Shown here one piece after another: positions 26,596-35,472 of a stretch of 64,000 nt of DNA. The notes beneath the pieces were generated by a model that was not told where the DNA came from, made no database searches, and saw only the letters and a list, made by a program, of their open reading frames with translations. Source of the DNA: Massilia brevitalea (lineage in GTDB: Bacteria; Pseudomonadota; Gammaproteobacteria; Burkholderiales; Burkholderiaceae_D); the NCBI RefSeq assembly GCF_030711405.1, contig NZ_JAULSI010000019.1:1-64000 (forward strand), given 5' to 3'. The translations under genes and the position numbers were made by a program. Each line of letters opens with the position of its first letter. Position 1 is the first letter of the stretch.

Positions 26596-27063
26596 TCAGC
26601 CGATCACGAACAGCGGCTGGCCGAATTCGACCGGCTGGCCATTTTCCACCAGGATCTTGGTCACAACGCCCGACACATCGGCGTCGATTTCGTTCAGGAG
26701 CTTCATCGCTTCGATGATGCAGAGGGTATCGCCTTCCTTGATGTTGGCGCCCACTTCCACGAAAGCCGGTGCGCCTGGCGCCGACGAACGGTAGAAGGTC
26801 CCGACCATCGGCGACTTGACGACGTGGCCGGTTTCGGCGGCAACGGCCGGGGCTGCTGGTGCTGCCGGAGCAGGCGCTGCGGCAGGGGTAGCCGGCGCCG
26901 AGAACTGCTGCACGCCCGCGGACGGCATCATGACCATCTGGCCTTGGGGCATTGCGGACGACTTGACGATGCGGACCTTGCTTTCGCCTTCGGTCACTTC
27001 GAGTTCAGCGATGTCCGATTCGGCGACGAGGTCGATCAAAGTCTTGAGTTTACGAAGATCCAT
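26596..27063 (-). CDS. accB: Biotin carboxyl carrier protein of acetyl-CoA carboxylase
   Basis: A 155-residue carrier. An N-terminal helical part ([20 protein letters not shown]) is followed by a mobile Ala/Pro linker (about 55-78). The biotinyl domain has the attachment motif EAMKLLNEI, biotinylated lysine Lys121, and the thumb-containing [18 protein letters not shown] typical of AccB. It heads the accB-accC-prmA set, 97 bases after aroQ. Confidence 0.98.
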   Translation of the reverse strand: MDLRKLKTLIDLVAESDIAELEVTEGESKVRIVKSSAMPQGQMVMMPSAGVQQFSAPATPAAAPAPAAPAAPAVAAETGHVVKSPMVGTFYRSSAPGAPAFVEVGANIKEGDTLCIIEAMKLLNEIDADVSGVVTKILVENGQPVEFGQPLFVIG

Positions 27064-27160
27064 GTAGAACCCCTTGGAATTATTTGTGTTTTAAGAGTAA
27101 GCGAAGCGCCAAAAAGAGGGCGCATCCGCGCATGATGCATGAAGTTGGCGTAGATTAACG

Positions 27161-27592
27161 CTATTTAAGCGCAAAGTCGATGGCAAACCGATATCCGTCC
27201 ACACCCAGGCCGCTGATCGTTCCGCGGGCGATCGCCGACAGGTATGAGAAATGACGGAATTCTTCACGCTGGTAAATATTTGAGATATGTACCTCAATAA
27301 ACGGAATCGCCACCGCAGCCAGCGCATCGCGCAGAGCCACGCTGGTGTGGGTCAGTCCGCCAGGATTGATGACGATGGCATCCACGCCCTCGGTACGGGC
27401 AGCGTGGATGCGGTCGATCAGCGCACCTTCGTGGTTGCTTTGAAAGCAGGAAAGCGATCCGCCCGCAGCTTCGGCCTGGGCCGTTGCCGCGCTTTCGATG
27501 TCGGCCAGCGTTGCCGCGCCGTACACCGCAGGCTCGCGGGTCCCCAGCAGATTCAGGTTGGGACCGTTAAGCAGCAGTAGCTTTTTCGCCAT
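27161..27592 (-). CDS. aroQ: Type II 3-dehydroquinate dehydratase
   Basis: A 143-residue dodecameric-type enzyme converting 3-dehydroquinate to 3-dehydroshikimate. [17 protein letters not shown] leads to catalytic Tyr24. [28 protein letters not shown] and [15 protein letters not shown] are the other active-site segments. The start at 27592 matches the family N-terminus; a frame to 27640 exists but adds unrelated sequence. It lies upstream of accB, a common betaproteobacterial arrangement. Confidence 0.97.
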   Translation of the reverse strand: MAKKLLLLNGPNLNLLGTREPAVYGAATLADIESAATAQAEAAGGSLSCFQSNHEGALIDRIHAARTEGVDAIVINPGGLTHTSVALRDALAAVAIPFIEVHISNIYQREEFRHFSYLSAIARGTISGLGVDGYRFAIDFALK

Positions 27593-27734
27593 GTTTTTGT
27601 AGAGTCTATGCTCGAAAGTGACGCATTTTGCCGCCAACAAGGGGTATTGGCAAGCAATAAAATTCTATGCGGATAAGGGTGACTTGGGCGCAGTTCGGAA
27701 TAGAACGACCGTTCGCGAGTCCTGTTGCATCACC

Positions 27735-28295
27735 CTACAGCGCCGCCAGGTCCGCCTTCAACTCGTCGAACTTGAGTTTGCCCAGGTAGGTCTTCTTGAC
27801 CTGCCCATCGGCGCCGATCAGCACCGTGAAGGGCAGGCCGCCCTGCGCATTGCCGAAGCCGCGCGACAGCTCCGTGCCACCCATGCCACCCACGTACAGC
27901 GGATACCGGATGGCGTGCTTGGCGGCGAACTCGCTCATCGCCGACGGGGCGTCGATGCCGATGCCGATCACGTTGTAGCGCTTGCCATTCTCTTCGTTCG
28001 CCAGCGCCGAGAGTTCCGGCATTTCCTGCACGCAGGGCCCGCACCAGGTCGCCCAGAAGTTCACCAGCAGCGGCTTGCCCTTCCATTTCTCCAGCGACTG
28101 CGGCTTGCCTTCCAGGTCGTTCAGCGACTGCGCATATAAGTTAGTGGAAGCCGTATGGGCCGGGCCGCCGGTCGGGGCGACGGCGGTGGTCACGGGTACT
28201 GCCGGTTGCGGCTGGGTCTTGTAGCCGAGGAAAGCGCCAAGCGCGCCAAAGACCACGGCCACGGCCGCGAGTGCTGCCAACTTCTTTTTATTCAT
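27735..28295 (-). CDS. TlpA/ResA-like membrane-anchored thiol-disulfide protein
   Basis: A 186-residue thioredoxin-fold protein with an N-terminal anchor (LAALAAVAVVFGALGAFLGY). The catalytic motif is WATWCGPCVQEMPEL with Cys85 and Cys88, and the cis-proline region is GGLPFTVLI. Such proteins act as periplasmic reductants, for example for apocytochrome c, or as general oxidoreductases. The start overlaps the upstream hypothetical gene by 4 bases. A 142-base gap separates it from aroQ. Confidence 0.92.
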   Translation of the reverse strand: MNKKKLAALAAVAVVFGALGAFLGYKTQPQPAVPVTTAVAPTGGPAHTASTNLYAQSLNDLEGKPQSLEKWKGKPLLVNFWATWCGPCVQEMPELSALANEENGKRYNVIGIGIDAPSAMSEFAAKHAIRYPLYVGGMGGTELSRGFGNAQGGLPFTVLIGADGQVKKTYLGKLKFDELKADLAAL

Positions 28296-28936
28296 TCGTC
28301 CTGTTCCAGAGATTGGTCGGTCGTCATCAAGGCGCGCAGGCCGGCCGCGTCGACACGCTGCAGGCGGCCATCGGCGCGCGGCTTGAGTGCGCCACGCAAG
28401 TCATGATAATCGTAGAGCTCGGCGTGGACGGCTTCCTTATGCCACAGGAAGCTCACCGTTTCAACCGGATCGTGGCGCGCGCCCTTGAAGTGGGGCGTTT
28501 CCGAGATGTCGATATTGACATTGCGGCCCAGCAGGAAGATCTCGACTTCCTTGGCGCTGTCGGCAAACAATTGCAAATGGATATCGTCGTGCTCGCCGGC
28601 GGTGCCGTTCAGTACCGCGCCGGTGAGATAAGGATGGAACGCAGCCAGCGCGTCCATCACCTGCAATGCCGTTTCGCGCAAATGCAGCAGGCGTTCGGCC
28701 TGGGCGCCGCCGCCAAACAGGGACTGGTACTTGCGCACCTCGTCCTCGATCTGGGTATTGTCGGGCATCAGGTTCGGCGCCGGCTGGTCCACGCCCAGCA
28801 CTTGCCGTGCAGCCTTGCGGCGGGCAGTGGCGTAATCGGCGCCGTCCTGGGCGATCATGCGTGCGGCTGTGGCGGCAATCTCCAGGCGCAGCTGGAATAG
28901 GTCATTGTTCTGGCTTGGCATCATGAGGACGATCAT
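28292..28936 (-). CDS. Conserved hypothetical protein, nucleotidyltransferase-like
   Basis: 214 residues, not recognised with certainty. It is mostly helical at the N-terminus (ARRKAARQVLGVDQPAPNL). The central segment DDIHLQLFADSAKEVEIFLL could be a degenerate nucleotidyltransferase-like fold. No membrane segment is seen. It is coupled to the TlpA-like gene by a 4-base overlap and is divergent from mpl with 64 bases between. ATG 28936 is used; ATG 28924 and 28921 are alternatives. Confidence 0.8.
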   Translation of the reverse strand: MIVLMMPSQNNDLFQLRLEIAATAARMIAQDGADYATARRKAARQVLGVDQPAPNLMPDNTQIEDEVRKYQSLFGGGAQAERLLHLRETALQVMDALAAFHPYLTGAVLNGTAGEHDDIHLQLFADSAKEVEIFLLGRNVNIDISETPHFKGARHDPVETVSFLWHKEAVHAELYDYHDLRGALKPRADGRLQRVDAAGLRALMTTDQSLEQDE

Positions 28937-29000
28937 ACTCTTGAACGAAAAATGGCATCGCGTCGGTTAGAATCCTGTATTCGCTTTCATACCCACGACC

Positions 29001-30371
29001 ATGCACATTCATATCCTCGGCATTTGCGGCACCTTCATGGGTGGCCTGGCGGTGCTGGCCAAGGAGGCCGGCCACCGCGTTACCGGTTGCGACGCCAACG
29101 TCTATCCCCCGATGAGCACCCAGCTCGAAGCCCAGGGTATCGAACTGATCCAGGGCTACGGGCCCGAACAGGTGGCTTTGGCCCCGGACCTGTACGTAGT
29201 CGGCAACGTGATGACGCGCGGCAATCCGCTGATCGAGGAAATCCTGAACCGCGGCTTGCCGTACACGTCGGGCCCGCAGTGGATCGGGGAACATATTCTG
29301 CGTAATAAATGGGTGCTGGCCGTGGCCGGTACCCATGGCAAGACCACGACCTCGTCGATGCTGGCCTGGATTTTGGAAGACGCGGGCTATTCGCCGGGCT
29401 TCCTGATCGGCGGCGTGCCGATGAACTTCGGCATCTCGGCGCGCCTGTCGGGCGAAGCGGACAGCGATTTCTTCGTGATCGAGGCCGACGAATACGACAC
29501 CGCCTTTTTCGACAAGCGTTCCAAGTTCGTGCACTACCACGCCAAGACGGCTGTCCTGAACAACCTGGAATTCGACCACGCCGACATCTTCCCGGACATC
29601 GGCGCCATCGAAACCCAGTTCCACCACCTGGTGCGCACCGTGCCGGGCATCGGCCGCCTGGTCGTGAACGGCGACGAAGCCTCGCTGGCGCGCGTGATCA
29701 AGCGCGGCTGCTGGAGCGACAAGGAAAGTTTCGGTACGTCGGATGGCGTGAACTGGGCCATGGTCGAGCATCCGGGCGGCGCCAGCTTCGACGTGGTGTT
29801 CAACCACGAAGTGCAGGGCACTGTGCACTGGGAACTGACCGGCAAGCACAACCGCTCGAACGCGCTGGCCGCGATTGCCGCCGCGCGCCACGTGGGCGTG
29901 CCGGTGGCGCAAGCCATCGATTCGCTGTCGCGCTTCCAGAGCGTGAAGCGCCGCATGGAAGTGCGTGGCGTAGTGAACAATGTCACCGTGTACGATGACT
30001 TTGCGCACCACCCGACTGCGATCGCCACCACCGTGGGCGGACTGCGCCAGCGCATCGGCACGGGCGGGCGCATCCTGGCGGTGCTGGAACCGCGTTCGAA
30101 CACCATGAAGCTGGGCGCCATGAAGGATGCCCTGCCGGGCAGCCTGAAGGACGCCGACCTGGTGTTCGGCTTCGGCAGCCAGCAGGCGCTGGGCTGGTCG
30201 CTGGCCGACGCCCTGAAGCCGCTGGGCGCGATTGCCCACAGCTTCGACCAGATCGACTACATGGTGCAGGCCATCATCCAGGCCGCCCAGCCGGGCGACC
30301 ACATCCTGGTGATGAGCAATGGCGGCTTCGGCGGCGTGCACCAGAAGCTGCTCGAGGCGCTGGCCAAATGA
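29001..30371 (+). CDS. mpl: UDP-N-acetylmuramate:tripeptide ligase (murein recycling)
   Basis: A 456-residue Mur-ligase family enzyme that reattaches the recycled tripeptide L-Ala-gamma-D-Glu-meso-Dap to UDP-MurNAc. The start HIHILGICGTFMGGLAVLAK is characteristic of Mpl. The ATP loop is AVAGTHGKTTTSSMLAWILE. Mur motifs HNRSNALAAIAA and VYDDFAHHPTAI follow. It overlaps yqiA by 4 bases and leads the plus-strand block mpl-yqiA-ubiC. Confidence 0.97.
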   Translation: MHIHILGICGTFMGGLAVLAKEAGHRVTGCDANVYPPMSTQLEAQGIELIQGYGPEQVALAPDLYVVGNVMTRGNPLIEEILNRGLPYTSGPQWIGEHILRNKWVLAVAGTHGKTTTSSMLAWILEDAGYSPGFLIGGVPMNFGISARLSGEADSDFFVIEADEYDTAFFDKRSKFVHYHAKTAVLNNLEFDHADIFPDIGAIETQFHHLVRTVPGIGRLVVNGDEASLARVIKRGCWSDKESFGTSDGVNWAMVEHPGGASFDVVFNHEVQGTVHWELTGKHNRSNALAAIAAARHVGVPVAQAIDSLSRFQSVKRRMEVRGVVNNVTVYDDFAHHPTAIATTVGGLRQRIGTGGRILAVLEPRSNTMKLGAMKDALPGSLKDADLVFGFGSQQALGWSLADALKPLGAIAHSFDQIDYMVQAIIQAAQPGDHILVMSNGGFGGVHQKLLEALAK

Positions 30372-30976
30372 TTCTATATCTGCACGGCTTCCGTTCCTCG
30401 CCGCGCTCGTTCAAGGCGCGCGTGGTGCAGGAGCGGATGACGGCGGCCGGCCGCGCAGGCGACCTGATTTGCCCGCAGCTGCCGGCCTCGCCGAAGGCGG
30501 CAATGGAGCTGGCTCTGCTGCTGGCCGAACGTCATGCGCCCGAGAACCTGGCGATTGTCGGCTCCTCGCTGGGCGGCTTCTACGCCACCTGGCTGGCCGA
30601 GCGCCTCGGCGTGCGCGCGGTGCTGTTGAATCCTGCGGTCGACCCGTTGAAGAACCTGGAACAGCACGTCGGCGTGACGACAACGTGGCACTCGGACGAG
30701 ACGTTCGAGTTCCGCCGCGAGTATATTGACGAGCTGGCCGCGCTGAAAGTTTCAAAGATTACGCATCCGGAGCGCTATTTCCTGGTCGCGGCAACGGGCG
30801 ACGAAGTGCTGGATTACCGCGACATGGTGGCGCACTACGCCGGCGCGCGCCGGCATGTGATCGACGGCAGCAATCATGCGATTTCAGAATTCCCGCAGTA
30901 TGTGGACGAGGTATTGGCGTTCTGCCAGCCGGATGTCGGCTGGACGCAGGCAGGTTCAAAGACAGGCGATAACTAG
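30368..30976 (+). CDS. yqiA: YqiA-type alpha/beta-hydrolase esterase
   Basis: A 202-residue hydrolase of the YqiA/UPF0227 type. The oxyanion segment is ILYLHGFRSSP, the nucleophile elbow GSSLGG (Ser67), with acid in ATGDEVLDY and histidine in DGSNHAIS completing the triad. Natural substrate unknown; acyl-ester hydrolysis is expected. It is coupled by overlaps to mpl upstream and ubiC downstream. The stop is TAG. Confidence 0.9.
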   Translation: MILYLHGFRSSPRSFKARVVQERMTAAGRAGDLICPQLPASPKAAMELALLLAERHAPENLAIVGSSLGGFYATWLAERLGVRAVLLNPAVDPLKNLEQHVGVTTTWHSDETFEFRREYIDELAALKVSKITHPERYFLVAATGDEVLDYRDMVAHYAGARRHVIDGSNHAISEFPQYVDEVLAFCQPDVGWTQAGSKTGDN

Positions 30977-31551
30977 TGCGCGGCCAGTCTTTGCGCCAGG
31001 CGAAATGGCATCGCCATGTGGGCGCCGTGCACGCGCCGCCGGCCATGCGCGACTGGCTGACGACGCAAGGTTCGCTCACGGCGCGCCTGGTAGCGAGCAG
31101 CGAGACCTTCCGCGTAAAGCGCCTGCACCAGCACGCGGCACTGTGTGCGCTGGAAGAGACGGGGCCGATCGGCCTGCCGCGCCGCGAGCGGGTGTGGGAG
31201 CGCGAAGTCTTGCTCTGCTGCGACGATGCGCCGGCGGTGTTTGGCCACACGGTGGTGCCGATGTCGGCCACCGCCAGCGACTGGCCGCTGTTTTCGGCGC
31301 TGGGCGAACGTTCGCTCGGCACGACCCTGTTTTACGACCCGCGGGTACAACGCGGGACACTGGAATTTGCACGGCTGCGCGGCAGCCACTCGCTGGTCGA
31401 GCGGCTGCGGTCCGCCCTCGGTGGCGAGCTGCAAGGAAACGAATTTTATGCGCGGCGCTGTGTCTATCGCCGCCATCAAGGCCTGCTGATGGTCACCGAG
31501 GTATTTTTGCCGGCGGTACTCGATCTGGGTGCAACACTTAGAACCTACTGA
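30976..31551 (+). CDS. ubiC: Chorismate pyruvate-lyase
   Basis: A 191-residue enzyme making 4-hydroxybenzoate from chorismate, the first committed step of ubiquinone synthesis. Family features: MRDWLTTQGSLTARL near residue 25, then RERVWEREVLL and a late GNEFYARRCVYR-type segment ending in EVFLPAVL. The GTG start shares its G with the TAG stop of yqiA. A 40-base gap precedes the RNase gene. Confidence 0.9.
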   Translation: MRGQSLRQAKWHRHVGAVHAPPAMRDWLTTQGSLTARLVASSETFRVKRLHQHAALCALEETGPIGLPRRERVWEREVLLCCDDAPAVFGHTVVPMSATASDWPLFSALGERSLGTTLFYDPRVQRGTLEFARLRGSHSLVERLRSALGGELQGNEFYARRCVYRRHQGLLMVTEVFLPAVLDLGATLRTY

Positions 31552-31591
31552 GATAGGTTCTTAATAACGCGACACGATTGCGACATAAACG

Positions 31592-33652
31592 ATGAATGTA
31601 TTTTTTGAAGAATCGGGCGACTTCAAGGTCGGCTCGGTGCTGTCCCAGGCAGGCGAGGCTTACCAGGTAGAACTGTCGAGCGGCAAACGGTCGAAGGTGA
31701 AAGCCAAGGACGTGCTGCTCCAGTTCGAGAAACCCGACCCCGCCACGCTGCTCGACGCCGCCAAGGGCATCGCCGCCGACGTCGACCTGGAATTCCTGTG
31801 GGAAGTCGCTGGCCAGGAAGAATTCGGCTTTGCCGAGCTCGGCGCCGAATACTTCGGCCACGCGCCCTTGCCCGCGGAAGCCGCCGGCCTGGTGCTGGCC
31901 CTGCACAATGCCCCGATCTACTTCTACAAAAAAGGCCGCGGCCGCTACAAGGCGGCGCCCGAGCAATCGCTGCGTGCGGCCCAGGCCGGCATCGAGAAGA
32001 AAAAGCAGCAAGCCCTGATCCAGGCCGGCTACGTCGAGGAACTGAAGGCGGGCAAACTGCCGGCTGCGCTGCAGCCCATGGTGCACCAGCTGCTGTTCAA
32101 GCCGGACCGCAACACCATCGAATACAAGGCCATGGAAACGGCCGCCAGCGAACTGCAGACCTCAGCCCCGCGCCTGATGCTGAAGGCCGGCGGCATTGCG
32201 TCGCCGAAAGAGCTGCACATGGGCCGCTTCCTGTTCGAGAACTTCCCGCGCGGCGCCGGTTTCCCGCCCGTGCCGGTGCCGAGCGCGCCTGCCGGCCTGC
32301 CGACGGCGAACGTGGCCGCCTTCTCGATCGACGACGTGACCACCACCGAGATCGACGATGCCTTCTCGGTCGAGCAGCTCGATGACGGCAACGTGCGCGT
32401 CGGCATCCACATTGCTGCGCCCGGTCTCGCCATCAAGCCGGACGACGAGATCGACAAGATCGCACGCGGCCGCATGTCCACCGTGTACATGCCGGGCGAC
32501 AAGATCACCATGCTGCCGGACGAGGTGGTGAATGCCTTCACCTTGGCCGAGGGCAATACCTGTCCGGCACTGTCGCTGTATGCGACCCTGAACCCGGCCG
32601 ACTGGTCGACGGTGTCGACCACGACCCGCGCCGAACTGGTGCCGATCAAGAGCAATCTGCGTCACAACGACCTGGATGCGCTGGTCAATGAGGAAACGCT
32701 GGAAAACGGCGAGGGCGAGTATCCGCACAAGCGTGAACTGGCGCTGATCTGGAAATGGGCGCTCAAACTCGAAGCGGGCCGCATGGCCAAGCGCGAAGCT
32801 TTCGGTTTGAAGCCGGAGCAGGCCAACCGCGTCGACTTCAATTTCTATGTCGAGGACGACGTGGTCTCGATCGTGCGCCGCAAGCGTGGCGCACCGCTCG
32901 ACAAGATCGTCGCCGAGCTGATGATCTTTGCCAACAGCACCTGGGGCAAGCTGCTGCACGACTCGGGCGTGCCGGGCATCTACCGTTCGCAGGGCGCCGG
33001 CAGTGGCGCCGGCTGGGCGGCCAAGATGCAGGTGCGCATGGTCACGCACGCGGCGCCGCACCAGGGCCTGGGCGTGGACCAATATGCCTGGAGCACCTCG
33101 CCGCTGCGCCGCTATACCGACCTGGTCAACCAGTGGCAGATCATCGCCTGCGCCGAACACGGCGTGACCGCGCCGCTGGTGGCACCGTTCAAGCCGCGCG
33201 ATGCGACGCTGTTCTCGATCGTCTCGGCGTTTGATGCCGCCTATTCGGCCTACAACGACTTCCAGCAGACCATGGAGCGCTACTGGTGCCTGCGCTGGCT
33301 GGGCCAGGAGCAGGTCAAGCAGACTGAAGCGGTCGTGCTGAAGGAAGACGTGCTGCGCCTGAACGACGTGCCGCTGGTGATTCGCCTGCCGGGCATGCCG
33401 CAGGTGGCGCGCGGTGTGCAGGTCAAACTCGACATCGTGCGCTGGGACGAAGTCGATTTGTCGCTGGAAGCGCGCCTGCTCGAAGTGGCGCAGGCCGCGC
33501 CTGGCGAAGAGCTGGCCTTTGACGAGGAAGAGGGCGAGGGCGGCGAAGCTGGCGATACCGGCGAGGCCGCGGTGGAAGAAGTGGTCGAAGCCGAAGGCGC
33601 CGTGGCAGCCGTCAGCACCGACGACGCCACGCCGGCCGCCGGCGCGCAATAA
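31592..33652 (+). CDS. RNase II/RNB-domain exoribonuclease
   Basis: A 686-residue 3'-5' exoribonuclease of the RNB family. After an N-terminal region unlike classic cold-shock domains (residues 1-240), the catalytic RNB domain begins AFSIDDVTTTEIDDAF, with the Asp cluster that binds magnesium, then GIHIAAPGLAI and a YAWSTSPLRRYTDLVNQWQ signature. The acidic, repetitive C-terminus (about 630-686, Glu/Ala-rich) looks disordered. The N-terminus differs from E. coli RNase II and RNase R, so no gene symbol is given. Confidence 0.93.
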   Translation: MNVFFEESGDFKVGSVLSQAGEAYQVELSSGKRSKVKAKDVLLQFEKPDPATLLDAAKGIAADVDLEFLWEVAGQEEFGFAELGAEYFGHAPLPAEAAGLVLALHNAPIYFYKKGRGRYKAAPEQSLRAAQAGIEKKKQQALIQAGYVEELKAGKLPAALQPMVHQLLFKPDRNTIEYKAMETAASELQTSAPRLMLKAGGIASPKELHMGRFLFENFPRGAGFPPVPVPSAPAGLPTANVAAFSIDDVTTTEIDDAFSVEQLDDGNVRVGIHIAAPGLAIKPDDEIDKIARGRMSTVYMPGDKITMLPDEVVNAFTLAEGNTCPALSLYATLNPADWSTVSTTTRAELVPIKSNLRHNDLDALVNEETLENGEGEYPHKRELALIWKWALKLEAGRMAKREAFGLKPEQANRVDFNFYVEDDVVSIVRRKRGAPLDKIVAELMIFANSTWGKLLHDSGVPGIYRSQGAGSGAGWAAKMQVRMVTHAAPHQGLGVDQYAWSTSPLRRYTDLVNQWQIIACAEHGVTAPLVAPFKPRDATLFSIVSAFDAAYSAYNDFQQTMERYWCLRWLGQEQVKQTEAVVLKEDVLRLNDVPLVIRLPGMPQVARGVQVKLDIVRWDEVDLSLEARLLEVAQAAPGEELAFDEEEGEGGEAGDTGEAAVEEVVEAEGAVAAVSTDDATPAAGAQ

Positions 33653-33678
33653 TTAGTCAAGGCGAGCACGGGGCAACC

Positions 33679-33948
33679 ATGAGCAGCAAGTCGATACGCA
33701 CCATCGTGATCGTGACGGCCGTGATCGTGCTCGGCTACTGGGCCGTGTTCGCCTGGATGGTGTACCGCTCGCCGCTGGCATACGAAGCCATCGATTTCGA
33801 CCACGATGGCTCGGTGAGCTTCAACGAGGCCGATTACGCGTCCTCGTTCGGCATGCGCACGATCTACCGGGACGGGGCGGAATGCGTGGAGTACTTCGCC
33901 GAGCACGATGGCGCCGCGCTGAAGCTGGATTGTCCCAAGAAACCGTAA
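33679..33948 (+). CDS. Small membrane-anchored EF-hand-like protein
   Basis: An 89-residue protein. The N-terminal helix (TIVIVTAVIVLGYWAVFAWMV) anchors it, with the remainder probably periplasmic. Residues 39-50, DFDHDGSVSFNE, fit the EF-hand calcium loop (Asp at 1, 3 and 5, Gly 6, Glu 12). Two cysteines follow (ECVEYF and LDCPKKP). A single EF-hand suggests calcium sensing, pairing with a partner, or a degenerate dockerin-like loop; function unknown. The ATG has GGGGCAACC upstream. Confidence 0.75.
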   Translation: MSSKSIRTIVIVTAVIVLGYWAVFAWMVYRSPLAYEAIDFDHDGSVSFNEADYASSFGMRTIYRDGAECVEYFAEHDGAALKLDCPKKP

Positions 33949-33960
33949 TGCGGTTTTTCG

Positions 33961-34180
33961 TAGGGTGGGCACTTGTGCCCACGCGGTGATGAGCCTCATG
34001 CCACGCGACCCCACATCATCTTGCGCCGGATAATAATCGAGACCGCAAAAACAGCTCATTCGATCACATCGGAACCCGAAGTAGCCGTGCCATTCTACCC
34101 GAGCCACCTACTGGATAATCGCAGCACGCAGCCAACAGGAGACGTTCGTCACCGCGTGGGCACAGGGTGCCCACCGTACG
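33961..34180. repeat. Palindromic intergenic element, copy E
   Basis: TAGGGTGGGCACTTGTGCCC at 33961 and GGGCACAGGGTGCCCACCGT near 34158-34180 form the inverted ends; about 165 bases lie between. The inner flanks GCGGTGATGAG and TTCGTCACCGCG remain complementary over CGGTGA/TCACCG. It starts 12 bases after one stop codon and ends 8 bases before the next start. Confidence 0.85.
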
Positions 34181-34188
34181 TAAAAAAT

Positions 34189-34467
34189 ATGAGATACCTG
34201 GCCATCGCTTTCGCTCTCATCATTCCCTGTGCCGTGTCGTTCTATGCAGGCGTCCTCTCCACCTCGTTCGACACCAACATGTGCTATTCGAACGTCCTGC
34301 GCACGCTGGCCGAGCAGGCAAACAGCGCCGCCGCCTCCGGCAAGCCCGCCGACATCGAACGCTACGCCCGCATGATCGACTCCCTGCCGAACGCCGGCTA
34401 CGAATCCGACTGCGCCCAGATCGAACGCGCCTTGCAGCAGCAGATCGCCGCCCAGCCGAAACCATAA
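34189..34467 (+). CDS. Small exported or anchored hypothetical protein
   Basis: A 92-residue protein with an N-terminal hydrophobic segment (YLAIAFALIIPCAVSFYAGV) that may be a signal anchor. A helical, polar remainder follows, with two cysteines (NMCYSN and ESDCAQ). No family recognised. There is no ribosome site before ATG 34189 because the repeat element ends at 34180. Codon choice is like the neighbours, which supports it being real. Confidence 0.6.
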   Translation: MRYLAIAFALIIPCAVSFYAGVLSTSFDTNMCYSNVLRTLAEQANSAAASGKPADIERYARMIDSLPNAGYESDCAQIERALQQQIAAQPKP

Positions 34468-34590
34468 TCCCGCAGTAAACGGGCCGGCAACGACCAGCAC
34501 CGTTGCCCTGCCGCCACCAACCGCCCGCAGCGACTTCCTCCGCTGTAGAATGCCTGGATTCCCAGATTCAATGCCGTCCGGCGCGCACGC

Positions 34591-35472
34591 GTGAAGTATT
34601 CCCGAGAAAACCGTCCCTTGATGATCGCCCTGGCCGCTTCGGTGGCCGCGCATGCGTTCTTGCTGGCGATCCGTTTTGCCGCGCCAGAAGTATTCCGCAT
34701 GCAGCCGGCCGACCCCGGCCTGGAAGTCATCCTCGTCAACGCCCGGCATGCCAATGCCCCGGCAAAAGCCGACGCCCTGGCCCAGGCCAACCTGGAAGGC
34801 GGCGGCACGGCCGATAATGGCCGCGCCAAGTCGCCGCTGCCCGACCTGCGCCGCATCGACAACGGCGACAGCATCAAGGCCCTGCAGCGCCGCATCGCCG
34901 AGCTCGAGCAGCTCCAGCAAAACGTGCTCACGCGCGTGAAAACCTCAAGCTTCAACGCCGCCCCGGTGCGCGACAAGGACAAGCCCGACCCCACCCGCAC
35001 CGGCCAGGACGAAATCGACACCACGCGCCAGATCGCGCGCATGACGGCCGAGATCACGCAGACCATCGACGACCAGAACCGCCGCCCGAAGCGCACCCAC
35101 ATTTCGCCGAGCACGCGCCAGGTGGGCTACGCGTTGTACTACAAGGCGATGCAAAAGCGCGTGGAGGAGATCGGCACGCTGAACTTCCCCCAGCAGAACG
35201 GGCGCAAGCTGTACGGCGAGCTGGTGGTGTCGATTCCCGTCTACCAGGACGGCAGTCTGTACCAGAAGGAGGGCGGCCCGCGCATCGAGCGCAGTTCCGG
35301 CAACGCGGCGCTGGACAAGGCCGCGCTCGAGATCGTGCGCCGCGCCGCGCCCTTCGGCAGCTTCCCCCAGAATATGCGCTCGGTCGGCAAGGATGACTTG
35401 TGGATCGTGATCACCCGCTTTACCTTTACGCGCGAGGAAAAAATGAAGGCCGAATTGCAGGAGCAATCGTGA
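34591..35472 (+). CDS. TonB-like energy transducer
   Basis: 293 residues. A short positively charged N-terminus and one anchor helix (LMIALAASVAAHAFLLAI) carry the His found in TonB-type anchors. A periplasmic coiled coil (about 90-115) follows, then a C-terminal TonB-like domain: KLYGELVVSIPVYQDGSLYQ, AALDKAALEIVRRAAPFG. TonB proteins pass proton-motive energy to outer-membrane receptors such as those at 39991 and 44045. The proline-rich spacer of classic TonB is missing and no exbB/exbD is adjacent. The start is GTG 34591 with a weak ribosome site; ATG 34621 would cut the charged N-terminus. It overlaps aroE. Confidence 0.85.
   Translation: MKYSRENRPLMIALAASVAAHAFLLAIRFAAPEVFRMQPADPGLEVILVNARHANAPAKADALAQANLEGGGTADNGRAKSPLPDLRRIDNGDSIKALQRRIAELEQLQQNVLTRVKTSSFNAAPVRDKDKPDPTRTGQDEIDTTRQIARMTAEITQTIDDQNRRPKRTHISPSTRQVGYALYYKAMQKRVEEIGTLNFPQQNGRKLYGELVVSIPVYQDGSLYQKEGGPRIERSSGNAALDKAALEIVRRAAPFGSFPQNMRSVGKDDLWIVITRFTFTREEKMKAELQEQS

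Noticed and set aside
33973..34188. Coding sequence extending upstream of ATG 34189 through the repeat element
   Set aside because: The extension is translated repeat DNA; the hydrophobic N-terminus begins at 34189.
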